In this document: piece after piece, positions 32,720 through 44,215 of the stretch
Numbering within the stretch: the stretch's first letter is position 1
Layout: each line of letters begins with the position of its first letter
From: Liopterus haemorrhoidalis
Lineage: Eukaryota; Arthropoda; Insecta; Coleoptera; Dytiscidae
Direction of reading: 5' to 3'
NCBI GenBank assembly: GCA_963971575.1
Contig: OZ020611.1
Location: 204,952,743 to 205,016,742, forward strand
Length of the DNA: 64,000 nucleotides
Position numbers and translations under genes: made by a program
The notes under the pieces: model-generated
Database searches by the model: none
What the model was told of the DNA's origin: nothing
What the model saw: only the letters and a program-made list of their open reading frames with translations

Positions 32720-33117
32720 GTACGATTTAAAAATAATATCTGATATGGATATAATTACACCTTTTTTGCAATCAGAATTTCTAAAATTTACGAGTATACA
32801 TTTTCAATCACATTTGCACATGACATATTATAGGAATAATTGACTTATGTCCCTTTTCTAAGACCAAATTGTTTTCAGAATTGTTTCAACCTGCATTTAT
32901 CAACTTCGCCTTTATCAAAATAAGCATAGCTACAATTGAAAACTAATAATTTTTCTCATTACACGGGGGCACGCACATAGGCGGCCACGCAGACTAATAC
33001 AATCTAAAAATGCTTTTATTTTAATGCATTTTCTAAAAATTTGTTACGGTGGAGGACCTCCGTCCCCCCTTACCCCTACCAACTATGGAATTAATAAGTA
33101 AGGGTGTCTATTACCTA
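32720..33117. other. No gene seen
   Basis: AT-rich, with a GC-rich patch at 32965-32995 (ACGGGGGCACGCACATAGGC) and TGGAGGACCTCCGTCCCCCC at 33050. These look like hAT-type ends but no partner was found. Confidence 0.35.
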
Positions 33118-33598
33118 TTACCGATAGCCAACATACATAAGGGAGGTATTGTGATCATACCGATTTTGACATTTCGAGATTTCGATGGATCTCCACGAAT
33201 TGAGCTTCCTACATAACGTTTTGACTATTTTTAGCATGATGCCTGTCTGTCTGTCGGTCTGTATGTATGTCTGTCTGTCTGTCGGTCTGTGTACACGTGC
33301 AGACCAAATTCGGCTAAAAAGATTTTTATGAAACTTCATATTTAAGCTTTTGACATCAGTGGCACGAGTAAATCAACTTTTGGTAAAAATCGGTTAATTA
33401 GAAATGGGAGTTACTCGTGTCAATTTTAGATTCTTGCGAATATTTCGGAACAGAAAAATATTTCGAAAAAATGTATTTAACAAAAGTTGCCATAAAAGCA
33501 ATAACTAACAACTTTTATTTGAGACATTTTTTGATAAAGCAGCATAAATTAAACAAGTACTTTGTGATGGCGGTCGGTCCTGTGGTGGCCACAGCTGA
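33118..33598 (-). repeat. Family A repeat, copy A5
   Basis: Reverse copy from TTACCGATAGCCAACATACA to GTGGTGGCCACAGCTGATTT. The microsatellite (33241-33290) is mixed GTCTGTCG/TATGTATG. A segment between the GTCTCAAATA block and the hairpin (the ATCATGACCATGG part) is deleted. Confidence 0.85.
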
Positions 33599-33858
33599 TT
33601 TATTTTTTCTACATAGTTACCAGTTAGACTGAGACACTTGCCGTAGTTTCTAATGAGTTTTTTTAATTCCTCGTAAAAATCAGCTGCTTTTTGTGTGCAG
33701 CCAGTTTTTCACTGTTGTTTTTTTGTCGTCGTCATCTTCCAGTGATCTACTATCAAGAAAAATTTCAAGTGGCTTAAAATCAGTTTAGCTATAATTTCAT
33801 TGTCATTGTCAAAAAATCGATTAAAACAATGTAATTATAGCTAAATTGATTCCAACGC

Positions 33859-33948
33859 AATCATTCACCCCTTATCTAGGTGTAGGAACTCACCCCCTGG
33901 CATTGGCGATTAGCCTCGTTGCAGAAATAGGCCGATTAAAAAAAAAAA
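33859..33948 (+). repeat. SINE 3' part with A tail
   Basis: CTAGGTGTAGGAACTCACCC, GGCATTGGCGATTAGCCTCG and GCAGAAATAGGCCGAT are followed by (A)11. They match the body and tail of the full SINE on the minus strand at 50045-50285. The tRNA-like head is missing. Confidence 0.82.
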
Positions 33949-34058
33949 TAGATTAAATAAAATGGGGCATATTGGATCCCCTTGCCTTAAGCATCTAGTT
34001 GTCAGAAATATTATCATCTGCCAGAACTTTGCAGCTGGTTTTCTCTGTAGTCATTTTT

Positions 34059-34112
34059 AGGGTTTTGTAGGTATGACCAAAAAACCCTTATACCGTCATT
34101 TTGTCGTCTGGC

Positions 34113-34183
<71 letters not shown>

Positions 34184-35428
34184 TCGGTAAAAATTGTAGC
34201 CAAACGGCTAAACCTAGAGAGTTGAAATTTGGCATGCTTATACAACTCTTTGACCCGCAGATAGGAAAAATACTAAAACATCTAAAAAACATACCCCCCT
34301 AAAAATATAAACAAATATGTGCTCATCGAAAACAAAAATATTTTTTTTAAATTATGAGTAGGGTATCAAATGAAAGCCCTTAGTACGTGGATTAACGATC
34401 AATATTTTATTTTTGCAAAATAAATTATTTTGAAGCGATTTTTCCCAAAATTGTGCAAAAAAAATTTTGTCCCACACCCTGTAGCCCAGATGGTTTAAAC
34501 TAAAAATCTAAGTAATGTATATTGGTGTGAACCGAAATAGTACAACAGGAATTTTTGATCAGATTATGTTTTCGGAAAATAACGCATTTTTAGTGGTTTT
34601 TGGTTCACAAAGTACTAAAGTTATACCAATGTAAGACACCCAAATGCAAGGCGTGCGATAGCGTAATGGTTAGAGCACTGGTGTCTTAAGCTAAAATACG
34701 CTGGAAAACGAAGGGTTTCGAGTTAGAGTACGGAGTGAATTTTATTTTTTCTGTTTTTTTTTTTTTTGCATTTTGTATTATGTTAAAATTATTTTGTCAA
34801 AATTCTAGTTATATTTTGACAAATGCTGCATTTAATTTTTAAGAGCGTAAATTTAATAACCAGTCTTATTATATGATTAACAGACGATAAATTATTTTAA
34901 AAATATCGTTCATTTTGCCGTGATTACTACAAAGTAAAATTTGTCCTACACACTCAGCATGCCGCCTTCACTTATTATATACCTGCGAAAGCCTGAAATG
35001 TGTGAATATTCACACTTCACATCAATTTTCTATATCAATGTAAGACACTCACATGCAAGGCGTACGATGGCGTTATTGGTTAGAGCACTGGTGTCGAAGC
35101 TAAAACTCGCTAGTAAACGAAGGGTTTCGAGTTCGAGTACTGAGTGAATTTTATTTTTTCTGTTTATTTTTTGCATTTTTATTATGTTGAAATTATTTTG
35201 TCAAAATTCTAGTTATATTTTGACAAATGTTGTATTTAATTTTTAAGAGCGTAAATTTAATAATTATCTTATTATATGATTAACAGACGATAAATTATTT
35301 TAAAAATATCGTTCATTTTGCCGTGATTACTACAAAGTAAAATTTGTCCTACACACTCAGCATACCGCCTTCACTTATTATATACCTGCGAAACCCTGAA
35401 ATGTGTGAATATTTACACTTCACATCAA
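34059..35428 (+). repeat. Family C repeat, copy C4, with partial tandem duplication
   Basis: From AGGGTTTTGTAGGTATGACC at 34059 to a first right end at 35025, then a second run of the right half (35030-35428). Both halves have the tRNA-like block (GCGTGCGATAGCGTAATGG; GCGTACGATGGCGTTATTGG), the CATTTTGCCGTGATTACTAC block and the CACTTCACATCAA end. The GTCT microsatellite (34108-34182) has about 18 units, the longest in this family here. Confidence 0.88.
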
Positions 35429-35439
35429 TTTTTTTATCA

Positions 35440-35990
35440 ATCTATATCTTGATGCATTTGTAGAACAATTTAATTTTAATTCTTCTGATTTGAAAATATT
35501 TTGAAACAAATATTCTTTATTGATCTAAGTAATGACATAATAATGATAGGTTACCCAATAAGAATATGTGATATAAATAAATATATTTGTTTTCTTTAGG
35601 ACAATTTAAATAATTACAGTAAAACACGTACTACTTTCTTTTTTAAATTGTGCTGTTCAGAAACGTAACTAGGTTGGCTGCGCGCTCGACTATCCCTTGA
35701 GATTAAAAAAACAATTCATTTTACTTTTTTGCACATTTAAGAATACAATAAGAATTTTTAAACGATAAATTTCTTTTTAAATAAAAGATTAATGTAAATT
35801 TTCATTTAATTCAACTTTTCATAACATTTCAGAATTTCGTAGATATCTAAATAAATGGTGGTTGTGAATTTTAGCAAGACATGACGTGAAATTTACAATG
35901 TAGGATGAAAAAAAAAACGATTATTTATTTTTACTGGACAAAATATTGTTTTAAACCAATGTTTAAAACAAAATTGAGTTTTTGTTGTCT
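35440..35990. other. No gene seen
   Basis: AT-rich spacer. A single GC-richer phrase (GGTTGGCTGCGCGCTCGACT, 35673) is unplaced. No exon is supported. Confidence 0.4.
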
Positions 35991-35992
35991 GA

Positions 35993-37080
35993 GGGCCGAG
36001 AGTTCCAGTTGCTAATAAACTGTCCAATAAGTTTATTAGCAACATAATTTTTTTTCCGAGAGTTCCACCCCGAAATATTTATTAGGTTGCTAATAAATAG
36101 GCTTATTTGTCTAATAACTTATAGGCAACATAAAGTGCTTAATAAAGTGACATATAACCAAAAACAAGTTCGCAAAATGTGTTAATATTTCAATTTTAAT
36201 TGAAAAACAGTATAATTTTAAAAGAATATACGAATGTGTAGTTTTTAGACATTTCTATAATAGTGATTTTAGTGTTTTATATACATTTTAGTTGTATTTT
36301 GACGAAATCGACAATCTGTTTGGATGAATTTATAAATTATGGACAACCGTTTTTAGAATATTTTGGGCATTTATTGTAAATGTGATATATAAAGAACAAT
36401 ATATAAATATATATTTTTAAATAAACATTGTCTTTTATTTTTATATATGTATTTATTTCAATTACGATTACAACACATTAGGTACAAACAATACTTTAAG
36501 CATTACTATTTATATAAAAATGATAGAAAATAAGAAGACAGACGGAATTATTGGCAGAATAATAAAGATGTGTGGCTGAAAATTGCTGATAAGTTTAATT
36601 CATATTGTTTAAGGAATGTAAAATAAAGCAAAATATGGCTGTCTTCTTATTTTCAGTCACTTTTATATTATAAAATGCTATTTTTATTAACTCCTCTTCT
36701 ATCTATATTGTCCTCTTTTTCTGTGATAAAATTTGTTGAACGCTGTTTAATTGTCATTTTAACAGTAACACAAAAAATATAGGTAATGTCATTGAATGTA
36801 AAGTCAAACTATTTATTGTCAAAATATTTAATGTCAAAATATTCAGTGTCAAAATTTCATCTCACTTTAGCTCTAAAAATTTACGTATAGCTCTATCCCT
36901 CTTGCACCGTGTTACTATCTTCATAAGAAATTACAATACAAAAACAAAAAATTATGTTGCTAATAAACTATTAGAAGGATTTTGTAAGTTGGAAATCACC
37001 AATAAATTTATTAGCTTCATAAATATATTATGTGTCTAATAACTATTAGGGAGTTTATTAGGAACTGGAACTCTCGGCCC
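35993..37080. mobile_element. TIR element with 3-bp TGA duplication
   Basis: The 1088-bp element starts GGGCCGAGAGTTCCAGTTGC and, from the right, GGGCCGAGAGTTCCAGTTCC; similarity continues about 55 bases through TAATAAACT and ACATAAT. It is flanked by TGA on both sides (35990-35992, 37081-37083). Internal TTATTAG/CTAATAA motifs repeat near both ends. A 3-bp duplication fits PIF/Harbinger or CACTA types, though TGA is not the usual TWA. No transposase frame is seen. Confidence 0.82.
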
Positions 37081-37139
37081 TGAGTTGAATTTGAGTAGAG
37101 TTTTTCGAGTAACAGAGAATTTATTTGAACTCTCAGAAT

Positions 37140-37270
37140 TTTTTCTATTTGTGAGCCAAAGGACTGTACACACATGCTAAATTTCAACTCTCTAAGTTCA
37201 GTTGTTTAGCCACAGTTTCTACCGTCCAGACAAACATTACACTTACTAACTGAGTAAGGATTTCTTAGTT
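37140..37270 (+). repeat. Family C-related fragment (reverse)
   Basis: GCTAAATTTCAACTCTCTAA, GTTGTTTAGCCACAGTTTCT and ACCGTCCAGACAAAC match the reverse of the family C segment GTAGCCAAACGGCTAAACCT. Similar scraps occur at 5740-5860 and 54925-55030. Confidence 0.5.
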
Positions 37271-37619
37271 ATGATTACGAACCCTACGAAATCCTTTAAT
37301 AATCCAATATCTGTTGTCAAAATGTCGACATTCTACATCAAGTATATTAAAGTGTGTCATCAGTTTAAAATTATAAAATTGAGAATCTATACGGTAATCT
37401 ACATAAAACCAAAACATGGCTTGTCTTTCAGGATGTCTTATATCCTTCCAGAGGTTTTTTCGTACTTCCTGGTAACCAAGAAGTTTGAAATTTGGCGTGG
37501 GGTTTCTTGAGCACCTGAGAATGATGGGAAAAATTCTAACAGGGGGTGTGTCAAAAAATTAAGTTAAGCCATTTCTTAAAAATACGAAACGAATAAGACT
37601 TCAAAATACACTATAAAAA

Positions 37620-37890
37620 GCCCAACGACTGGCAGAGCACAGAGAAAAGAAAATAGAGCGATTGAAACGACCCCAGAAAAAGCAAAAATAGTAAAGAAAG
37701 CGAATAAAACGACTCCAGAAAAAGCTCGGAAAATGACAAAGAACAAAAAAGCGAAAATAGTAAAGACAGCGAATAAAACGACCTCATAAAAAGTCTGAAA
37801 ATTGCAAATAAGCTACAATAGTAAAGAAAGCCAATGAAACGACCCCAGAAAAGCAAGAAGACTGTGCAAGGATAGTGAAGAGAACATAAT
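37620..37890 (+). repeat. Degenerate 70-100 bp tandem repeat
   Basis: GAAACGACCCCAGAAAAAGC, AAAACGACTCCAGAAAAAGC, AAAACGACCTCATAAAAAGT and GAAACGACCCCAGAAAAGCA recur, each followed by AAAATAGTAAAG-like sequence. Read in frame it gives Lys-rich ANKTTPEKA repeats with stops. Such repeats resemble the ET.EQ basic repeats before Helitron Rep domains, and a Helitron relic follows at 38110, but on the other strand. Confidence 0.5.
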
Positions 37891-38053
37891 TAAGTGATTA
37901 ACTGAAATATCCTCACAAAAAAGCAACCTTTAGCAGGTAGAAAAGAAAAGAGAAGAAGAAAAGCAAAGAAACGTGTTCAAAATGAGTAAAAATATAGTAA
38001 CTCTATCTCAATTGAAGAAAGGTGAGGCTATTATTGTAGACAAGGAGCAAAGC

Positions 38054-38072
38054 CCGTCATACGACGGGTTAA
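38054..38072. other. Short perfect hairpin
   Basis: GCCCGTCATACGACGGG forms a 6-bp stem with a 4-base loop. It lies just beyond the truncated Helitron helicase relic. It could be a Helitron 3' hairpin, but no CTRR end follows at the usual distance. Confidence 0.3.
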
Positions 38073-38109
38073 AAGTAATCCCCAAATTATAAATAAACTC
38101 TCGGTACAA

Positions 38110-38545
38110 TATTAGAACAGTGGTGGCGTTTATTAGTCGTAACAACATAATTATTGCCCCTACTTTTAAGTTTAATTTGTGAGGTGACATTCCTCAAGGG
38201 GTAAGACTATTTAAAAAATCTATTGGATAGTTGTCTGTTCCTGAGCCGTTCTCAGTCGATTGAATCGATACTAATATATGTTGCAGACTCGCCCTTCAAA
38301 AGGTTCAGAACCTCTTCGATGAGGCTTGTAGCATCTTCATTTCGGGGGCAAAGGATGGCTGTATTGGGATAGTTAAGGACGTCGTTGGCAATCAAACTGT
38401 TTCCAAATGCAGCAGTCACTATTGATTCATTAATGATGAGCTTATCTCGAATTTCAATTATATCCTCTCCTAGACACGCGGGGCTCATAGGCGGCTGCAT
38501 TAAGTAATCCGGCATTGGTGAAAAACCACCGATACTGGAAGACAT
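38110..38545 (-). pseudogene. Helitron helicase relic (minus strand)
   Basis: ANDVLNYPNTAILCPRNEDA, TSLIEEVLNLLKGESATYIS and IDSID, then after a frame change NYPIDFLNSLTP and HKLNLKVGAIIMLLR. It matches the Helitron helicase segment also seen at 25746 (LNYSNTAILCRRND) and extends through the PPHKL.LKVG.PIMLLRN motif that the other copy lost. Motif VI is missing here. Confidence 0.85.
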
Positions 38546-38939
38546 GTATGCGCTACCCTAAAAACTGAATTGTGTTCAGAACTAATAAAGGGGTAAACTG
38601 ATAACAAAGTCGTGTTTAGAACACACCTAGATATTGAAATTAAACGTAATCAAACAAATTTTATTTTCTTGTCCCATTTTCCGACCTTTCTGGGAAATAA
38701 AGTGCAGGACAAAAGTTTTTAGACACATGTTGGGCAAAGATATTGAATTTCAACGTAATCGAACAAACTTCAATTTTTGACCCATTAAGATAAAATTGGA
38801 ACATTTTTGAGCCTCCCCCCCTTTTTGAATTTTCTAGATATAAGATCTTAAGAATGTTCAACTTTCTAGGTCACTGGGAAGTACACAAAAAAACTCTGGA
38901 AGGACATCTGACAGACACCTCAAGGATTTTATATACATA

Positions 38940-39842
38940 CGAGGTCTCTTCAAAAAGTATCGCGAATTTTGTGTTTTTTCAAAAATTATTTATTTATTCA
39001 TGAATATCTATTTTGTCCCCTTCAAAGTAATCCCCACCAGATATTATACACTTGTGTCAACGTTTTTTCCAATCCTCGAAGCACTTGAAAAAATCATTTT
39101 TGTGATCTTGTTCAGCTCCTCCTTCGATGCCGTCTTTATCTCCTCACTCGTAGCGTAGCGTCGTCCTTTCATGGGCCTCTTCAGTTTCGGGAACAAGAAA
39201 AAGTCACAGGGGGCCAGATCTGGGGAATACGGTGGCTGCGGCATTATTAGTGTGTTGTTTTTGGCCAAAAATTCGCGCACAAGCAACGATGTGATGTGCG
39301 ACCCGTCTCATGCCCAAATCATTGATAAAAATCGAATGGCACGAGCCAATCGATATTTTTAGGTCCTCAGCAACTTCTCTAACGGTAATTCGACGATTGG
39401 CCAATACTATTTTCTTCACTTCATCAATGTTTTCGTCTGTTGTTGACGTGCTCGGGCGTCCGGCACGCTCTTCGTCGTTCACATCTTCTCGGCCCTCAAG
39501 AGAATATTTTGTACCACCGATAAACGTTGCTTCCGTCCAAGGTAGTTTCACCATATGCAACAGTCAACATTCGGAATGCGTCCGCGCACTTAATTTTGTT
39601 TTTCACACAAAATTTGATACAGATTCTTTGATCCATTTTTTGGTATAGGCAAAAATCGAAGACGAGCCAAAACACGTGCAAGCAAAGCAACTATCAAAAA
39701 TTAACTGAACATTCAAAATGGCCGAACTTGTCGGCATAAGTGAGAGACATGAATACCAACACAACGCCACAAAGAAACCAAAAACCAAATATACGTAACC
39801 CGCGGAAATTCAAAATTCGCGATACTTTTTGAACAGACCTCG
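38940..39842 (-). mobile_element. Internally deleted mariner, 903 bp
   Basis: The ends CGAGGTCTCTTCAAAAAGTA and, inverted, CGAGGTCTGTTCAAAAAGTA continue to CGCGAATTTT with one mismatch in about 30. TA flanks both sides (38938-38939, 39843-39844). The transposase frame has its middle removed, so it is a non-autonomous derivative caught between full element and MITE. Confidence 0.92.
39044..39640 (-). pseudogene. Mariner transposase, N- and C-termini only
   Basis: The N-terminus begins MDQRICIKFCVKNKIKCADA, with AYGETTLDGSNVYRWYKIF, then GREDVNDEERAGRPSTSTTD and the second helix-turn-helix ITVREVAEDLKISIGSCHSI, NDLGMRRVAHHI. It then jumps to LVREFLAKNNTLIMPQPPYS, PDLAPCDFFLFPKLKRPMKG (third catalytic Asp). 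The region with the first two Asp is deleted near 39290. A small frame change separates the first 50 residues from the rest. Confidence 0.85.
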
Positions 39843-40157
39843 TATATAGATTCCTTCAAATTTTGGTTTTTTTTTCTTTTTTTTTTTTTTTTGTTCGTTG
39901 AATAACGTGCTTTTTTCCTAGTAGAATATATATAAAGAGTTTTCCAAAAGGGGCCTTAAGATTTTGAATGCCGATAACTCCTACAACAAGTAGTTGTTAT
40001 ATAACAAAAGTACTCTGTACTTTTTTGCTTTCAGGTGGAATTTCATTTACCGTAATTTAAGTTTTATGCTATGTCTAACTTTGGCGTCGCTTTGACAGGA
40101 ACAACGTATTGAAATCATTAAAGCTACTAGAAAATGCCCGTTCGATAAAAAAAAAAA

Positions 40158-40803
40158 TCAGCTGTGGCCACCACATGACCGACCGCCAGCATAAAGTACT
40201 TATATAAATTACATTCTAGCAGCAGAGTAGAAATAACGACCTAATATTTTCTAACAGAGATATTATTTATCATGACCATGGAAAGGTTATGAAAAAAATG
40301 AGACTTGGAAAATATTTCGAAAAATTTTACAGAAATTATTCAAAATTTTTCGTATTATCAAAAAACGTCTCAGATAAAAGTTATTAGTTATTGCTTTTAT
40401 AGCAACTTTTGTTTAATAAATTTTTTCGAGATATTTTTCTGTTGTGAAATATTCGCAAAAATCTTAAAATCGACACGAGTAAACTCCCATTTTTAGTCAA
40501 CCGATTTTTACCAAAAAATGATCAACTAGTGCCATTGATGGCAGAAGCTTAAATATGAAGTTTCATAAAAATCCTTACAGTCGAATTTGCTCTGCACGTG
40601 TACATAGACAGACGGACAGACGGACAGACAGACAAACAGACGGACAGACAGACGGACGGACAGACAGACCGACAGATATCATGCTAAAAATAGTCAAAAC
40701 GTTATGTAGGGACCTCAATTCGTGAAGATCCATCGAAATCTCGAAACGTCAAAATTGGTATGATCACAATACCTCCCTTATATATGTTGGCGGTCGGTAA
40801 AAA
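40158..40803 (+). repeat. Family A repeat, copy A6
   Basis: Full-length copy from ATCAGCTGTGGCCACCACAT to GTTGGCGGTCGGTAAAAAC. The CAGA/CGGA microsatellite spans 40608-40672. It is preceded by an A-run that may be part of the target. Confidence 0.88.
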
Positions 40804-40914
40804 CATTGCAAAATTTCGTTATTTATTTATTTGTTAACTTGTCGCATTTGGGGGGAATGAAATCCTCGAATTAGTCACTTTATGCATAAAATGAACAGTC
40901 TGGTGTGTTTTACG

Positions 40915-41335
40915 GTCCAGAGGAATTGTGGGCCTATATATCTTTGATGATAATCGTGGCAATGCTGTTACAGTGAATTCGAAGCGTTATGTTATACTGC
41001 GATGATTACAGATTTTATGTGGCTTCAACGTTATGGAATTGACATTTCTGATGTGTAACATAGTGTGCACGAAATAATGTGGACTTGTAATTTCACGAAA
41101 TGGTAATGCGAATTAGTAGCTAAGATCTGGCGACTTGACACTGTTTTCTTTGGGGCTATGTGAAAAGTAAAGTTTTTCGTCAAGAAATCAGAAAATATTC
41201 CAGACTTAAAATATAACATTCGAGCCGCCACAAAAGAGATAATACCCAATGATCGAAAATATCGTCCAAAATTATGATGCTCGTATCGATGCCTCTCAGC
41301 GTGGACATGCTGGACACTTAATAATAAAATAAGTA
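40915..41335 (+). pseudogene. Mariner-superfamily transposase relic
   Basis: GLYIFDDNRGNAVTVNSKRY then MITDFMWLQRYGIDISDV match the G.YFFED..GNAVTVN.ERY..M..DFLWP.L region of a Tc1/mariner-superfamily transposase. After a gap, ISRNGNA, RSGDLTLFFFGAM (reading W.PRSCDLTPLDFFLWG), NIRAATKEI and VQNYDARIDASQRGHAGHL follow. The QDGA.CHT second-Asp segment is deleted and frames change several times. No TIR was found. Confidence 0.75.
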
Positions 41336-41344
41336 ATCTCTGTC

Positions 41345-41870
41345 GATCGAACGTAAAGAAATCAGATATATTCCATGTAATGTATTTGTGTTTTTATTAA
41401 AAAACATCCTAAAATCCCTTTTGGACAACCTAGACTAACTATGTATTCTTTCATTATTCATTAAATTGAAGAATAGTCGGCAGACATTCAATACTGCGGA
41501 AAACAAACGTTAAAATAAAATAATACTATTTGAGGCTGCCTATATTTCTTTGGTATCTAAACAGAATGTTGATATTGTTTTAGTTGGAGAGGAGGGGGAT
41601 CATATCATAAAATTTTAAAAGGTAAAATTTTAATAAAAGTACATTTGCGATGTTGTGACTTTTTGTTATCTTGGCTATAGCATGTGTTATTTGTTATCTA
41701 AGTGATACGGCTGATATTGACAGTATTATTTTGTGTACACTAAGGCAGGGGCGCACAAACTATGTTATATGGAACACTTGTGGGCCCTTTGGACCCTTGA
41801 TTGTGGCCAACGAATACGCAGCTTCCAATGCGCATTTTTAAAAAATATATAATAGCGCATAATATAGAAA
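41345..41870. other. No gene seen
   Basis: AT-rich spacer. A G-rich phrase GGAGAGGAGGGGGATCATAT (41585) and CAGGGGCGCACAAACTATG (41746) look like hAT ends; no partner was identified. Confidence 0.35.
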
Positions 41871-41871
41871 A

Positions 41872-42778
41872 TTGATGTAAAGTGTGAATATTCACACATT
41901 TCAGGGTTTCGCAGGTATATAATAAGTGAAGGCGGCATGCTGAGTGTGTAGGACAAATTTTACTTTGTAGTAATCACGGCAAAATGAACGATATTTTTAA
42001 AATAATTTATCGTCTGTTAATCATATAATAAGACTGGTTATTAAATTTACGCTCTTAAAAATTAAATGCAACATGTGTCAAAATATAACTAGAATTTTGA
42101 CAAAATAATTTCAACATAATAAATATGCAAAAAAAAACAGAAAAAATAAAATTCACTCCGTACTCTAACTCGAAACCCTTCGTTTTCCAGCGTATTTTAG
42201 CTTAAGACACCAGTGCTCTAACCATTACGCTATCGCACGCCTTGCATTTGGGTGTCTTACATTGGTATAACTTTTGTACTTTGTGAACCAAAAACCACTA
42301 AAAATGCGTTATTTTCCGAAAACATAATCTGATCAAAAATTCATGTTGTACTATTTCGGTTCACACCAATATACATTACTTAGAATTTTTTTAGATTTTT
42401 AGTGTAAACCATCTGGGCTACAGGGTGTGGGACAAAATTTTTTTGCACAATTTTGGCAAAAATCGCATCAAAATAATTTATTTTGCAAAAATAAAAATTT
42501 GATCATTAATCCACGTACTAAGGGCTTTCATTTGATGCCCTACTCAGAATTTTAAAAAAATATTTTTGTTTTCGATGAGCACATATTTGTTTATATTTTT
42601 AGGGGGTTATGTTTTTTAGATGTTTTAGTATTTTTCCTATGTGCGGGTCAAAGAGTTGTATAAGCATGCCAAATTTCAACTCTCTAGGTTTAGCCGTTTG
42701 GCTACAATTTTTACCGAACAGACAGACAGACGACAAAATGACGGTATAAGGGTTTTTTGGTCATACCTACAAAACCCT
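41872..42778 (-). repeat. Family C repeat, copy C5
   Basis: Reverse copy, 907 bp, from TTGATGTAAAGTGTGAATAT to CATACCTACAAAACCCT. It keeps all parts: TIR, palindrome, tRNA-like block (42165-42245 reversed), CACACCCTGTAGCCCAGA and a very short GACAGACAGA microsatellite. It is the closest match to C1 and C4. Confidence 0.88.
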
Positions 42779-43074
42779 AAAAAAGGAAAATTTGTCAATT
42801 TAAGAACGTATAGGACAAGAATCTTCTCCCTCTTCGACAGCACTACTTTTGTGAACTGTTGCTTTTCCAGAAGCACTGTCAAAAGCAAGTCAAAATTGAG
42901 AACAAAAATTAATGATTGCCACCTGGGGCACTACTTCCGATCAGAACCACAGAAATCGTTCCTGATATTAGTAAAAAAAAAAAAAAAAATACCATGGTTA
43001 GATTATTGTTTAATAATGAATATATATTGTTTAATATATAATAGATAAACTAATTGTGGAAACTTTTCTCCGTA

Positions 43075-43395
43075 CAGGGCCACAGCGTGTTCGCTGCACA
43101 CGGGCGACGAAACAAATGGGCGGAATTTGAGATTGATTCTGTAGAACCCTACTAGTAGAGGGAGATCTTATGAAAGCTTGCGCACGGGCGACATTCGGTT
43201 CGATTCTAGAAAAGCCGGTCTTATGTATGTATGTTTGCACACGGACGACTGACACCAATGGCAGCCCTGGTTGCAAAATTGGTCTAAACTACCATCGTGC
43301 TTTAGATATTTTGTGTTTACGACGTTGTTTGCGAATAATTAGCATAACAGGAACAATTAAAATTGCTAGCATTGCTGAATCGTCGTCCATATTAT
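43075..43395 (-). pseudogene. Harbinger-like fragment: transposase start and subterminal repeats
   Basis: On the minus strand MDDDSAMLAILIVPVMLIIR then KQRRKHKISKARW and, past a stop, FRPILQPGLPL resembles the short acidic start plus basic RRRK..RRWWVRPIL leader of HARBI1 proteins (43250-43391). The DNA beyond carries GCACACGGGCGAC three times (43094, 43182, 43236, one variant), a likely subterminal repeat; GTCGCCCGTGTGC recurs at 51452. The rest of the gene is absent. Confidence 0.5.
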
Positions 43396-43508
43396 TCGGC
43401 GAATATATGTTATTCGACACTTTTTAAGAAACTTCTTTTACAAAGAGGTTAAGTTAAAGAGTTTTGACACGATATTCTAAGTTTATTGGAAACCAAACCA
43501 ACAAAATC

Positions 43509-43552
43509 TACGTTCTACGTTCTACGTTTTATTTCTACGTTCTGCGTCTACG
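43509..43552. repeat. CTACGTT microsatellite
   Basis: CTACGTTCTACGTTCTACGT and further CTACGTTCTGCGTCTACGTC units. It is flanked by two similar phrases, TTATTGGAAACCAAACC and CAATTGGAAACCATCC. Confidence 0.7.
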
Positions 43553-43599
43553 TCAATTGGAAACCATCCTTTAGTGTTGTCATTAACTGAATCTTTCAT

Positions 43600-44215
43600 T
43601 GCTTTAATTCCTGTTGTATTATGAAGTTTGTTTATAAAAGCAGTTGGTCTTATTTTTCTAAATGATCCCTAAGTTTACTAAATAAATTTATTACAAGGAG
43701 TTGAATTAAGACTAACTATTTCCAATCGAATAATTAATTTAATATAGTAATTAATTCATAAAATAATATTCGAAGTTTTTAAGTTAACTGTTTTTTGAGA
43801 ACACAAACATCTTCACAAACAAATATTGACTTCTATATTGATTTTGATTATTTATTGAATATAACATTGTATATATTGAGTATAGTAGTCAATATTATAC
43901 TCTGAAGATGACCACATTATAGTCAAAATGTACATTATTCCTATTTTCATGCAGGCGTTGAAAGCTTGGTACAAGAAATTCAACGAATAGTATAACTTTA
44001 CTTGGAAAGTGGTGTGGCCGGTGCGGTGTCACAAACCTGGTGTCGTAAGAAAATTCAACTTTCAGAGCTAGCCCCGTTGGGCGGGCATTTCGCTGAATTC
44101 ACGTCAAAGTATCACAGAAGTAATGATCACTTAAGACGCGATCGCTGAAGAAAGAAACAGATTGTTGAGCATTATATCTCTTTGACAGTACATCGTACTA
44201 TTCTGGCTTGGTAGA
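43600..44215. other. No gene seen
   Basis: AT-rich. CTGAAGATGACCACATTATA near 43903 resembles the sequence that follows Penelope-like frames, but no coding part is next to it. A GC-richer block at 44015-44100 is unrecognised. Confidence 0.35.

Noticed and set aside
37611..37856. Minus-strand frame reading as a hydrophobic, membrane-like protein
   Set aside because: It is the antisense of a Lys-rich degenerate tandem repeat, which yields Leu/Phe/Ser by complement.
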